NCBI GenBank assembly: GCA_019310965.1
Contig: JAFDDG010000002.1
Span: 30,817 to 94,816 of the forward strand
DNA: 64,000 nucleotides
Direction of reading: 5' to 3'
Origin: Deltaproteobacteria bacterium
GTDB taxonomy: Bacteria > Myxococcota_A > UBA9160 > SMWR01
Positions 28,310 to 38,294 of the stretch are shown here, piece after piece. Under the pieces are notes generated by a model. It was not told the DNA's origin and ran no database searches. It saw only the letters and a list, made by a program, of their open reading frames with translations. The stretch's first letter is position 1. Each line of letters starts with the position of its first letter. The translations under genes and the position numbers were made by a program.

Positions 28310-29251
28310 CTACTTGACCGCCACCGGATTCAGCAGGCTCCCAACGCCACCCAGAAAGCGCTGGGGCGAGGCCTCGAGCAGGAACTCGTAGACGCCGTCG
28401 GTGGCACAATCCGTTGCCAGCTCTTCGAGATCCCAGTTCTGGCCCTGGGTCATCCCCATCTCCACGATGTGGATCAGGTGCACCGGCAGGAACATCTGCT
28501 TCGGAACGCCGGGATAGACCTCCAGCGAGAAATTGTCCGCCGCGACAGCAGCGACGTTACGCTGGTGGAACCACTCGCTGGTCGCGAGGGTCACGCCGGG
28601 ACACGGCTTGGCGTAATCGGCCTTGTCCTGCGGACGCACGCGATCCCGCTTCAGAAACTGCACCTGACCGGTGCGAACCAGGACGATGTCGCCCCGAACG
28701 ACCTCGAGCTTCGCCATTGCTTCTGCCGCATCGAGATCTGCGCAGGAAATGGGGTAGCCGGGCTCCAGCCGCTCGACACCCTTGCTGGCCGCGACATCGA
28801 GCAGTACACCGCGGCTCACCAGGGTCTCGATCTTGTGAATACCGCAGCGGCTCGCGCCGTCCGCATCGACCGAGTCGGCCGAATAACCGTTGTACATGCG
28901 CCCGCTGTAGCTGACGTGCGCGAGCCCGTCCCAATGGGTCGCGGACTGAAGCCCCATCACCACCATGTCGTCGTTGTTGCAAAATTGGCTCGGATCTCCG
29001 GTCATCGGGCGATGGATGTCGATCATCGTCCTCACGGGATTGATGCGTCCCGGGAGCAGCCCGGTCTGCAGGCCGTCCTTGTGCAGCGGGAGCGAGAGCG
29101 AGAAGCACTTGCCGTGTCGCACCGACGCCGCGGCGTCGCGCACCTTCGCCGCATCGATGAAGTTGAGGGTGCCGATCTCGTCGTCCGCCCCCCAGCGTCC
29201 CCAGTTGTTGACGCGCTTGGCGAGCTCGTGAAATTCCGGCGGTAAGGGCAT
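28310..29251 (-). CDS. Cyclase family (kynurenine-formamidase-like) protein
   Basis: ATHWDGLAHVSYSGRMYNG and GVLLDVAASKGV...GDIVLVRTGQ are cyclase-family metal-site motifs. Confidence 0.82.
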   Translation of the reverse strand: MPLPPEFHELAKRVNNWGRWGADDEIGTLNFIDAAKVRDAAASVRHGKCFSLSLPLHKDGLQTGLLPGRINPVRTMIDIHRPMTGDPSQFCNNDDMVVMGLQSATHWDGLAHVSYSGRMYNGYSADSVDADGASRCGIHKIETLVSRGVLLDVAASKGVERLEPGYPISCADLDAAEAMAKLEVVRGDIVLVRTGQVQFLKRDRVRPQDKADYAKPCPGVTLATSEWFHQRNVAAVAADNFSLEVYPGVPKQMFLPVHLIHIVEMGMTQGQNWDLEELATDCATDGVYEFLLEASPQRFLGGVGSLLNPVAVK

Positions 29252-29445
29252 CTTGGGTTCCGATCGGCGCCACTCGGGCGGCGTTTCGAAGGGAGGCCCC
29301 ATTCTAAGCCTCCCGAGCGCGAGCCCGCTCTCGCCTCCCGATCCCTTGGCGACCGACTCGGCCGGGTCAGAGGAAATGCTCCCTTCTCTGTGATAGAAAG
29401 AGGTCTCTCCGCGGCCACCGCCCGCGAGGGACAAGGAGAGCGGCG

Positions 29446-30630
29446 ATGTCGAAGGAAGTGGCAATTCTCGGGGCCGGCATGCACCCCTGGGGCAAGTGGG
29501 GGCGCAACTTTGCAGAATACGGTGTCAAGGCCGCCCAGGACGCCCTGGCCGATGCGGGGCTCGAGTGGAAAGACGTCGGCCTGGTGGTGGGCGGCGACAC
29601 CATGCGCAACGGCTATCCGGGCTACGTGGCCGGCTCGACCTTCGCCCAGGCGCTCGGCTGGACCGGCTGCCCTGTCGTCAGCACTTACGGCGCCTGCGCC
29701 ACCGGTGCCCAGGCGATCAGCGTGGCGCGCGCGCACATCATCGCGGGCTTCACCGACGTGGCCCTGGTCGTCGGCGCCGATGCCGCACCCAAGGGCTTCT
29801 TTGCGCCCCAGGCCGGCGAACGCATCAATGACACCGACTGGCTGCGCTTCCGCCTGATCGGTGCCACCAACCCGGTGTACTTCGGCCTGTATGCGCGACG
29901 CCGCATGGAGCTCTTCGGCTCCACCGAACTCGACTTTGCGAAGGTGAAGGTGAAGAACGCCAAACACGGATTCACCAACCCCAACGCTCGTTACCGAAAG
30001 CTCTTCAGCGTCGAGGACGTTCTGGAATCGCCCGTCGTCTCGGATCCGCTGCGTCTGATGCACATCTGCGCCACCAGCGATGGCGGCGCGGCGCTCGTGA
30101 TCACGAGCATGGACTACGCGCGCAAGCGCGGTCTCGATCCGGTGAAGGTGGCGGCGGTCTCCACCGTGACACCGGCCTACCCGAACACCGAACTCGACAT
30201 GCCGATGTTCGCGACCGAGTCGGCGGCTTCCACGAAGGTGGACACGCCGTTCAAGGATTCCATCGCAAAGCGCGCCTACGAAGAGGCTGGTCTCGGGCCG
30301 AACGATCTCGACCTGGCCGAGGTGTACGACCTCTCGTCGGCGCTCGAGCTCGACTGGTACGAGAACATCGGGCTGTGCAAGCCCGGCGAAGCAGAGCGGC
30401 TGCTGAACGACGGCGACACCACCCTGGGCGGCCGCATCCCGGTGAACCCGAGCGGTGGTCTCTCCTGCTTCGGCGAGGCGGTGCCGGCTCAGGCCATCGC
30501 CCAGGTGTGCGAGCTTACCTGGCAGCTCCGGGGCCAGGCGGGCGAGCGTCAGGTGAAAGGCGCCCGCGTCGGCATCACCGTGAACCAGGGCCTCTTCGGC
30601 CACGGCTCGTCCGTCATCCTGAAGCAATAG
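29446..30630 (+). CDS. Thiolase / lipid-transfer-protein (Ltp)-like
   Basis: YGACATGAQAISVARAHI, DLAEVYDLSSALELDWYENIGLCKPGEAERL, GRIPVNPSGGLSCFGEAVPAQAIAQV. Confidence 0.88.
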   Translation: MSKEVAILGAGMHPWGKWGRNFAEYGVKAAQDALADAGLEWKDVGLVVGGDTMRNGYPGYVAGSTFAQALGWTGCPVVSTYGACATGAQAISVARAHIIAGFTDVALVVGADAAPKGFFAPQAGERINDTDWLRFRLIGATNPVYFGLYARRRMELFGSTELDFAKVKVKNAKHGFTNPNARYRKLFSVEDVLESPVVSDPLRLMHICATSDGGAALVITSMDYARKRGLDPVKVAAVSTVTPAYPNTELDMPMFATESAASTKVDTPFKDSIAKRAYEEAGLGPNDLDLAEVYDLSSALELDWYENIGLCKPGEAERLLNDGDTTLGGRIPVNPSGGLSCFGEAVPAQAIAQVCELTWQLRGQAGERQVKGARVGITVNQGLFGHGSSVILKQ

Positions 30631-30638
30631 GCCGCGAC

Positions 30639-31094
30639 ATGACCCTCTCGCTCCAGGAAGTATCGGATCGCATCGAGATCCAGGACCTCTTCACGCGTTA
30701 CACCCGCGCCATCGATACCCAGGACTGGAACCTGCTGGACAGCATCTTCACCGCTGACGCACACATCGACTACACAGCCGCCGGCGGCATCAAGGGTGCC
30801 TACCCCGAGATACGAGAGTGGCTCGGCAAGGCCATCGCAAGTTTCTCCTACACGATGCACTTCACCGGAAACTCCACGGTCGAGCTCGACGGCGACACCG
30901 CGCGTTCGCGCACCTACTGCATCAACCCGATGGGGTTCACCAACTCGGACGGCTCGACCCACGTCTTCACAGTGTACGTGCACTACGTCGATCGACTCGT
31001 CCGCACCGACTTCGGCTGGCGCATCGCCGAGCGCACCGAGGAAGACCTCTTCATGGACGGCACGCTCCCCGCGGAGCTCGAGATCCCGCAGTAG
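30639..31094 (+). CDS. SnoaL-like / NTF2-fold protein
   Basis: LFTRYTRAIDTQDWNLLDSIFTADAHIDYTAAGGIKG. Confidence 0.85.
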   Translation: MTLSLQEVSDRIEIQDLFTRYTRAIDTQDWNLLDSIFTADAHIDYTAAGGIKGAYPEIREWLGKAIASFSYTMHFTGNSTVELDGDTARSRTYCINPMGFTNSDGSTHVFTVYVHYVDRLVRTDFGWRIAERTEEDLFMDGTLPAELEIPQ

Positions 31095-31279
31095 GCCGCG
31101 CGCCGCGGATGCGCCGATCTTCCTCACCGCCGCCGGGTAGTTACACGGCGCTGCTCGGCGCGGCCCTTGCGCTGGCGGCTTGAAATCCATCCCCGCCCGA
31201 GTCTGCACCCACTTCCACCCCCGAACTGGCGCGACTCCACGCTTCACGCCCTGGGCACTCCGTACAGTGCGACAAAGGC

Positions 31280-33013
31280 ATGGACCGCTTCATCGAGATC
31301 GACATCGAGGGCCGTTTTCCGCATTACGGTCTGCGGCAGGTGGCGGGCTCGATCTGCCGCGTGCCGCTCCAGCTGCCGGCCGAAGCCGTACTCACATTCG
31401 AAGTCGCGGCCCGGGCGGAAGGCCTCGCCGGCACCCTCCCGGTCGCAGTCGAGTCGGCGGGCGAGCGCTTGTTCGAGGCCGAGCTCTCGCGCGACACGCC
31501 GTCACAGACGGCACGCCTCGAGCTCCCGCAGGACACGACCGCGCTGGAGCTGCGCGTTCTCGCCTCTTTCGGCGTGGTGAACTGGCTCGACCTCGAAGTG
31601 ACGGCGCCGTTCGACGCCAGTGTCGCATTGCCCCCGCGCTGGAGGCCGCCGGCGCGCGCGGCACTTGAGAGCTGGATGGCCGACGTCTCCGTGGCCGCCC
31701 CAGCCGCCGATCGCCAGCGCCTGCTGATCGTCGGCATCGACGGCGGTGACTGGGACCTGATCGACGAGCTCGGCGAGGCGGGAGAGCTCCCGGTGCTGAC
31801 CGCTCTCAAGGAGCGCGGCCGTCACGGAACGCTCCACTCGATGTTCATCCCGGAATCGGCGATCTCGTGGAGCAGCATGCGCACGGGCGTGAACCCGGGC
31901 CGCCACGGCGTCTTCCATTTCCTGACGCTCGGCTCGCAGCGGCCCGCCTCCTACTGGGCGGACCTCTCTTCAGCGGGTCTGCGCTCGATCGTAATCGCGG
32001 TTCCCACGGCAAAGGCCAGCGAAGCGCCGAACGGCGTATTGATCGAAGGCTGGACCGCATCGGCAGACCGCGGCTACGTGCACCCGCCCGAGCTGCAACC
32101 GGCACTGGCACGCGCCGGCTACCGCCCGGATCTCGTCCACATCCGCAACCCACGTTACTACGCCGAACACCTGCGCGCGCGCACCGACATCGCGGTCGCA
32201 CTGATGAGTGAACAAGAGTGGGATCACGCCTTCGTCGTATTCGAGTATGCCGACACGGCGGGTCACCGGTTCGGACTGCGCAGCGCCGCTTGGCGGCGCG
32301 TCTACGCCGCCGTCGATACACAGCTCGGTCGGCTCGTCGCGGCGGCACCACCCGACACGACCGTGCTGATCGTTTCGGATCACGGTTGGAGACGCTTTGC
32401 CGGAACGTTGAATGTCGAGCGGGCGCTCCAAGCGCAGGGCGTGCGTGGCTGGAGCACCGCGTTCCGCGACGGGAACATCCCGTCGCTCTACAGCGGCTCG
32501 CGCATCGGCATCGGCCCGGCGGGAGCGCGCGACCCGGATCGCGCCGTCGCGGCACTGCGCGGTCTGCGCGGCCCCGGTGGCAAGCCCCTCGTCGAAGCCG
32601 TTCTGCCGATCGCCGACGTCTTCTCCGGCCGCTTCACCGCGTCGACCCCAGCGCGGCTCCTCGTGCGTACCCGCAGCGACCTGCGCGCCGGCAAGCGCGG
32701 CCCCGTCGTCAACGCCAAGCCGGTCGACCACCACGACGCCACCGGCATGTACCTGGCCGTCGGTCCGGGCATCGAGCCGGGCGCCGGCGCGGACGCTTCG
32801 GTGCTCGACGTGGCGCCCACCGTGCTCGGCCACTTCGGTGTGGCGCCTTCCTGGCGGCTCGAGGGCACGCCCATCTTCGGCCCGGCGCCGCCCCCCGGCG
32901 ACAGCGGCGACCCGCCGAACACCCTCGTGCGGCGCGCCCAGACCGGGGAAGAAGCGCAAGACGACGACGCCGAGCTGCGCGCGCGACTGCGCTCGATCGG
33001 CTATCTCGAGTGA
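31280..33013 (+). CDS. Type I phosphodiesterase/nucleotide pyrophosphatase family protein
   Basis: LLIVGIDGGDWDLIDELGEAGELPVLTAL, SWSSMRTGVNPGRHGVFHF, VLIVSDHGWRRF. Confidence 0.85.
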   Translation: MDRFIEIDIEGRFPHYGLRQVAGSICRVPLQLPAEAVLTFEVAARAEGLAGTLPVAVESAGERLFEAELSRDTPSQTARLELPQDTTALELRVLASFGVVNWLDLEVTAPFDASVALPPRWRPPARAALESWMADVSVAAPAADRQRLLIVGIDGGDWDLIDELGEAGELPVLTALKERGRHGTLHSMFIPESAISWSSMRTGVNPGRHGVFHFLTLGSQRPASYWADLSSAGLRSIVIAVPTAKASEAPNGVLIEGWTASADRGYVHPPELQPALARAGYRPDLVHIRNPRYYAEHLRARTDIAVALMSEQEWDHAFVVFEYADTAGHRFGLRSAAWRRVYAAVDTQLGRLVAAAPPDTTVLIVSDHGWRRFAGTLNVERALQAQGVRGWSTAFRDGNIPSLYSGSRIGIGPAGARDPDRAVAALRGLRGPGGKPLVEAVLPIADVFSGRFTASTPARLLVRTRSDLRAGKRGPVVNAKPVDHHDATGMYLAVGPGIEPGAGADASVLDVAPTVLGHFGVAPSWRLEGTPIFGPAPPPGDSGDPPNTLVRRAQTGEEAQDDDAELRARLRSIGYLE

Positions 33014-33035
33014 GATCTCGGCTGGCGGCGCCGGC

Positions 33036-34175
33036 TCAGGAGCCTGCCCCGGCGAACGCGATCGGCGTGTCCGGCACCTCGACCGTCGCATCGTAGAAGG
33101 TGCGCTCGAGGAAGGCGCGCACGCGGCGCACGATCTCGGGGCTGAAGAAGTCGCCGTGGCCTCCGCCCTCGACGGTCTGGAACACCACCGGAACTCCGGC
33201 TCTGCGGAGTGCCGCGTCGAGGTCGACAGACGCCGCGTACGGCACCAGTTCGTCGCGGGTTCCGTGCACGATCAGGAACGGAGGATCGTCCGGATCGACG
33301 TTGTGAAGCGGTGAAGCCTCCCGAGCCCGTGCCGGCCGGTCCTCCGGCCTGCCGCCGAGCAACGCCACCAGGGCCCGCGACGTGACCGGCGTCTGGCGAT
33401 GCTCGAAGCTCGTGAGGTCGGTCGGGCCGAAGAAATCGATGGCACACTGCACGTCGCTCGACTGGTCGAGATGCGAACCCAGCGCACCCTCGACGGCGCG
33501 CACACCATTCGTCGTACCCACTGCGGCCGTGAGGTGTCCGCCCGCGGAAGATCCCATCGCGCAGATGCGACTCGCATCGAAGCCGTAAGCGTCAGAAAAT
33601 GCGCGAATCCAGCGAATGCCGGCCTTCACATCGTGGATCTGCGCCGGCCAGGTATCCTGCCAGCTCAACCGGTAGCCGATCGACACGGCGGCATAACGAC
33701 CGCTCGCCACATGGGGCGACACCTGGGGCCGCGCCATGGCACGGCTGCCGAGGCTCCACGCACCGCCGTGGATGTATGCGATCACAGGCAGCGGACCTTC
33801 GACGCTCTTGCGCATTGGCAGGTAGACATCGACCCTTTGCCGATCGTCATCGGTCCCCGCATAGGGCAGGCCCTCGATCACACGCACGTTCTCGGGCAGC
33901 GGTGTGCGTCCGGCACCACCCGGGTCATTGTTGAAGTCGACGAACTCCTCGAGAGAGAGCTCGCCGTTGCCGTCGAGATCGTTGCGCGAATAGATGCCGC
34001 GGCTGCCTTGCGGAAATTCCGTCAGAGCCACCCTGCCGTCGCCGTTCGCATCGAGCTGCCGCCACTGCGGGCGCAGCCTCTCTGCTTCCGAGGGCGCCTC
34101 GGCCTCTGCATGAACGGCCGCTGCCCAACCCAGCAGGATCAAGACGATCGTCCAGAGCCCCCTCGTCCTCTTCAC
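33036..34175 (-). CDS. Secreted alpha/beta-hydrolase (esterase/lipase) with N-terminal EF-hands
   Basis: Signal-like VLILLGWAAAVHAEA; DANGDGRVALTEF and DLDGNGELSLEEF loops; IAYIHGGAWSLGS, GSSAGGH; GTG start. Confidence 0.82.
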   Translation of the reverse strand: MKRTRGLWTIVLILLGWAAAVHAEAEAPSEAERLRPQWRQLDANGDGRVALTEFPQGSRGIYSRNDLDGNGELSLEEFVDFNNDPGGAGRTPLPENVRVIEGLPYAGTDDDRQRVDVYLPMRKSVEGPLPVIAYIHGGAWSLGSRAMARPQVSPHVASGRYAAVSIGYRLSWQDTWPAQIHDVKAGIRWIRAFSDAYGFDASRICAMGSSAGGHLTAAVGTTNGVRAVEGALGSHLDQSSDVQCAIDFFGPTDLTSFEHRQTPVTSRALVALLGGRPEDRPARAREASPLHNVDPDDPPFLIVHGTRDELVPYAASVDLDAALRRAGVPVVFQTVEGGGHGDFFSPEIVRRVRAFLERTFYDATVEVPDTPIAFAGAGS

Positions 34176-34308
34176 GGCGATTCTCCTCCCCGCATCGGAG
34201 CGATACTGACAGAATGCGGGCCTTCGGGGGGGGGCTTTTGGCAGCGCGAGTCCGCCCGTGGAGCGCCCCGCCGACAACCTGGGTTCGGATCTGCGCCGAC
34301 CAGCGTGC

Positions 34309-35100
34309 CTAGAGCAACGGCACCGGCACGCTGATCGCCGGGCACTCGGCGCCGCCGTCGATCTGGAAGATCTTGCCGGTCACCCACGCCGAGGCCGGCG
34401 AAGCGAGGTAGAGGGCCGCGGCGGCGATGTCCTCGACCGTGCCGGGCCGCCTCATCGGTGTGTGGGCATCGAACTGCTCGCGCAGGGCCTCGTCGGTGAG
34501 CACCACCTGGAGCGCCTCGGTAGCAACGCCACCGGTAGAAATCGCATTGATGCGCACCTTGGGGGCAAGCTCCGGCGCCAGATTACGAGTCATCATGTTG
34601 AGGGCCGCCTTGCCCGCTCCGTAGGCCACGAATGACGTCTGCACCATGTCGCTCGAGCGCGACGAGATATTCACGATGGCGCCCGCGCCGGCGGTCTCGA
34701 CCATCTTCGGCACGACCATGCGCGACAGCAGAAACGCCTGGGTCACGTTGAAGCGCAGCGCGGCCTCGAAGTACGTCTCGCTCGTCTGGAGTGCCGCTCG
34801 CGGGCCGGTGCCGCCCGCATTGTTGACCAGGATGTCGACCTTGCCGAATTCATCGAGCGTCGCCTGAACCAGGCGCTCGAGGTCCTCGGTCTTCGTGACG
34901 TCCGCCTGCACGGTAAGCGAGCGACGGCCGCGCTCCTGAACGCCTCTAGCGGTTTCTGCCAGGTCCGAGGGCGTTCGCGCCGCGGCGACGATGTCGGCCC
35001 CCGCCTCGGCAAACGCGAAGGCGATGCCGCGGCCGATGCCTTTTCCTCCACCGGTCACGATGGCGACCTTGTCCGTCAGCTTGAAACGGTCGAGGATCAT
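34309..35100 (-). CDS. SDR family oxidoreductase
   Basis: VAIVTGGGKGIGRG, ILVNNAGGTGPRAAL, YGAGKAALNMMTRNLAPE. Confidence 0.92.
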   Translation of the reverse strand: MILDRFKLTDKVAIVTGGGKGIGRGIAFAFAEAGADIVAAARTPSDLAETARGVQERGRRSLTVQADVTKTEDLERLVQATLDEFGKVDILVNNAGGTGPRAALQTSETYFEAALRFNVTQAFLLSRMVVPKMVETAGAGAIVNISSRSSDMVQTSFVAYGAGKAALNMMTRNLAPELAPKVRINAISTGGVATEALQVVLTDEALREQFDAHTPMRRPGTVEDIAAAALYLASPASAWVTGKIFQIDGGAECPAISVPVPLL

Positions 35101-36164
35101 CGCGCGCTCCGCGCCAGCGCCGGCGCGGCGCGGCCGGCTACGAGGGGAAGGTCGAGATAGCTCTTGATGCCGGGATCGGCCCGACAGGCGGCCGGGATCG
35201 CGCTCACGCCGTGGACCGCCGTCGCGACGATGCCGGGATTGCGCTCGAGCCCCTGCTCGATCGTCTCCGGGTGCCAACCGTGGAACGTGACCAGCGAGGA
35301 AGGGTCTCCTTTCACTTCGACCTCGAAGCGCTCGCCCTCGGGACCGAAGCTCCAGCCAGATTCGAACGGCCCCTCCCCCATGAACCAGTTGGTGGTCACC
35401 CGGATCACCGGCTCGCCACGCACCAGACCCTCCCAGGTGAATCGCTGCGCCGTCACCAATCCCGGCTCGATGACACCAATGGGCGAATCGACAGGCTCTC
35501 TCGACACCGACACCTCGTGGGTCGTGCGCTTTTCGGGGTCGAGGTCGAAGCCGAGCGTGTCGGCGACCATGTCGATCGACTGCAGGAATCCGTCACCCAT
35601 CATCTTCGCCATCACACTCTGCTGCGCGTCCTCCGGCGTCTTGCCGAAGAGCATCAGCTCGCTCACCACCTGGGGCGCCCCATAGCTGCAGATGTCCGAC
35701 CACTCCTCGGCGCGCACGAAGGTCACCTCCCGCGTCAGCGCCGAGATCATGAGTGGAAAGCGCTCGGTGATCCCGCCGGGATTGATGCCGGTGCCGTGCA
35801 GCGTGACACCACCCTTGCGGCAGGCAGCTTCCAGGTCCGACCAGTCTCGACTGCCGCGGTAGAACCAGTTGAGTGGCGTCACCACATTCTTGCCAGACTC
35901 GAGGATGCGGATCAGTTCCTTCTTGTTCGCCATGACGGGGCCGTACATCACGCACTCCGCATCCATGGCCAGCAGCTCATCGACATCGTTGCTGGCGGTG
36001 ACACCGAGCGGTCCAGTGCCGACGATCTCGCCCACGTCCATGCCGACCTTCTTCTCGCTGTGCACCCACACACCGACGAGTTCGAGCTCCGGATGCGACA
36101 CGATGCCTTCGATGGCGGCACGACCGATGCCGCCGGTCGCCCACTGGATCACGCGATACGTCAT
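35097..36164 (-). CDS. Dihydrodipicolinate-reductase-like NAD(P)-binding protein
   Basis: YRVIQWATGGIGRAAIEGIVSHPELELVGVWVHSEKKVG. Confidence 0.85.
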   Translation of the reverse strand: MTYRVIQWATGGIGRAAIEGIVSHPELELVGVWVHSEKKVGMDVGEIVGTGPLGVTASNDVDELLAMDAECVMYGPVMANKKELIRILESGKNVVTPLNWFYRGSRDWSDLEAACRKGGVTLHGTGINPGGITERFPLMISALTREVTFVRAEEWSDICSYGAPQVVSELMLFGKTPEDAQQSVMAKMMGDGFLQSIDMVADTLGFDLDPEKRTTHEVSVSREPVDSPIGVIEPGLVTAQRFTWEGLVRGEPVIRVTTNWFMGEGPFESGWSFGPEGERFEVEVKGDPSSLVTFHGWHPETIEQGLERNPGIVATAVHGVSAIPAACRADPGIKSYLDLPLVAGRAAPALARSAR

Positions 36165-36244
36165 GGCTTTCTCCTCTCAGAGATCATAGTTCGTCGAGTT
36201 CGCGAGTGGCGCCACCAGCAGCTACGACCACCCGCGATGGCGCG

Positions 36245-37636
36245 CTAGAACACCCGAAAACGCTTCACGACGTGCGACTGGCGGATGCGGATCTGTTCGC
36301 GGCGCTCTTCTGGAGTAACCGCCCCGGTCGTCTCCGGCAGCTGCTGGCGGATCTCATCGAACTTCACCTTCTTGCACGAGATGCTCGGCCACTGGTCCGG
36401 CGGCGGCTGCTGGCTGTAGGCCCAACGCGGCGTCAGAAAGCCTTCCCGGTGACCCGTCGTATCGAGCCAGTTCGGCACGCCGGGATCTCGGTGCGCAACG
36501 ACGAGTCGAATCACGCCGTCGGGATCGGCCTCGCTCTGGAAGCCGTTCAGGCTCCCCATGCTGTTCCCGTAGTCGATCGACTCGCCCCAGAGGTTGCCGA
36601 GCTGAAAGCCGATGTAGTTGGGCGGCGTCTTCACGCGGTTCTCGATGATGAGCGCCTCGTCGGACTCGAGCTCCCAGACCGCACCAGCATAGAGGTTGGT
36701 GCTCATGCCACCCGCAGTAGCCCCCGACGCGGCGTTGAGCTGGTTGAAGGCGTTGCGTCCCGGGTAGCCGACCCCCGGCAGCGTGCCCGGCCGCTCGCCG
36801 TGGGTGCCCATCAGGATCGTCCAGAAAGCATTCCAATAGTGCATCTGACCCTGCACAATGTCCCCGCAGCGGCGCAGCTCGGCACCCGCCGCCTCCGGCG
36901 TGTACACCGGCGGCGCGGTTCCCTCGGCCCCCAGCTGGGTCATCGAATAGTGGATCGCCGCCTCCCGCTCCCAGTCGTAGAAGAGCTGGCGGCCGCTCAC
37001 GTACGTGGCGTAGCGCTCCGCCGGATAGTCGGGATCGTCGGGGTGCGCCTGGCGCAGCACCTTGAGGGTGGAAAGGAAGTTGCCCGCGTGCCCCTCCGGC
37101 CGCTCGGGCGCCAGCAAGATCTCGAAGCTGCCATCGGCATCGACCTCGATCTCGCTCGAATCCATACAATCGGTTCGCGCCTTCACGCCCGGACGGTTCT
37201 CGTGCAAATCGCCCGAGTCACCCGCCAGGTCGCCGTGGCTGACCTCGAAGATCACGTAGTGCGGCGCCTTCGGGCCCACCGGCGCGGGCTGCTCGCCGCG
37301 CCAGTGACGCGTGTCGCCCACCTGGCCCCGCAACACGTAGGTCTGGCGTCCATCGATGGGCGCGTAGAAGTAGATGGCGTCGGCGTTGTCGATGGTGGCG
37401 CGATTGATGATGGAGAGCGCGTTGCGAAACGTCGGCCGCACCGGGTCTTCGTGGAAGGCGCGCTCGATCGCGCTGTGCACGAAGCCCATCAGGTAGCGGT
37501 AACCCTCGGCCAGGTTGCGAGGCGTCGCCGGCGGAGGCATAAGCTGCGGCTCGTCGACCGCCTCTCTCGCGCGCTCGAAGCTCGCGATCATCTCGTCCCA
37601 AGCCGCGTGGAGATCCTTCTGGGGGTCGGTCGCCAT
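36245..37636 (-). CDS. DUF1214-like domain protein
   Basis: 463 aa; ALIIENRVKTPPNYIGFQLGNLWGESIDYGNSMGSLNG resembles DUF1214 proteins. Confidence 0.6.
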   Translation of the reverse strand: MATDPQKDLHAAWDEMIASFERAREAVDEPQLMPPPATPRNLAEGYRYLMGFVHSAIERAFHEDPVRPTFRNALSIINRATIDNADAIYFYAPIDGRQTYVLRGQVGDTRHWRGEQPAPVGPKAPHYVIFEVSHGDLAGDSGDLHENRPGVKARTDCMDSSEIEVDADGSFEILLAPERPEGHAGNFLSTLKVLRQAHPDDPDYPAERYATYVSGRQLFYDWEREAAIHYSMTQLGAEGTAPPVYTPEAAGAELRRCGDIVQGQMHYWNAFWTILMGTHGERPGTLPGVGYPGRNAFNQLNAASGATAGGMSTNLYAGAVWELESDEALIIENRVKTPPNYIGFQLGNLWGESIDYGNSMGSLNGFQSEADPDGVIRLVVAHRDPGVPNWLDTTGHREGFLTPRWAYSQQPPPDQWPSISCKKVKFDEIRQQLPETTGAVTPEERREQIRIRQSHVVKRFRVF

Positions 37637-37740
37637 CGAATCGGATCCTCGTTGCAGGAAATCGCCACCGGCAGGACCGATGCATCGCCTATCCTGTCAC
37701 ACTTCTGAGCCCCGACTCAAGGCCGAACGGAAGAAGCTCG

Positions 37741-38148
37741 ATGAAACGCCTCCCGCTGACCGCCGTGGTTGCGGTCGCGCTCGCAACCAGCGGCTGCCTC
37801 ACCCGAAGCGTGGAGCTACCGATCGGCATGCGGCTGTTGGCCGAGGTGTACATCGGCGACCGCCGCAGCCGCGAGTCCGTGCTGGAGAGCGTCATCCTCC
37901 CGCAGGCAGAGGTCGCGGCGGGCTTCGGAAAGGTCGGCATTCTGCTCATCGATGGCGCATCCGCTGGCGGGACACTCATCGAAGAGGACGGCAGCTCGGT
38001 TACCCTCGAAGTCGGCGGCGATCGCAGGCAGATTGCACGCGTCGACATCGCGAACCTCACGCCGCCCGTCAGTGGCATGCCGGCGATGGGAACGGCGTTG
38101 ACGCAGCATCAGCTGCGCGATCTGATCGAGTACCTGAGCACGCTGTAG
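37741..38148 (+). CDS. Lipoprotein resembling the C-terminal part of PVC-type haem-binding proteins
   Basis: Lipobox LATSGC; SSVTLEVGGDRRQIARVDIANLTPPVSGMPAMGTALTQHQLRDLIEYLSTL; no CxxCH. Confidence 0.55.
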   Translation: MKRLPLTAVVAVALATSGCLTRSVELPIGMRLLAEVYIGDRRSRESVLESVILPQAEVAAGFGKVGILLIDGASAGGTLIEEDGSSVTLEVGGDRRQIARVDIANLTPPVSGMPAMGTALTQHQLRDLIEYLSTL

Positions 38149-38294
38149 GCGCGCCGCGTTCGCCCGTCGGCCGAGAAGCAAGGCTTGACCAACCGCCGTT
38201 CTTTGGCCGGAGAGAAGCGCTGTGCCACGGTACAAGGAAGGGAACTCCAGGCACCCACGGGGGAGCTCTCGGCAGCGACGACCGGAGTCGAAGC

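Noticed and set aside
29032-30627. 531-aa minus-strand ORF antisense to the thiolase
   Set aside because: Antisense shadow of a well-supported thiolase; no family features.
36206-37708. 500-aa plus-strand ORF antisense to the DUF1214-like protein
   Set aside because: Shadow ORF with biased composition; opposite strand gives the plausible protein.
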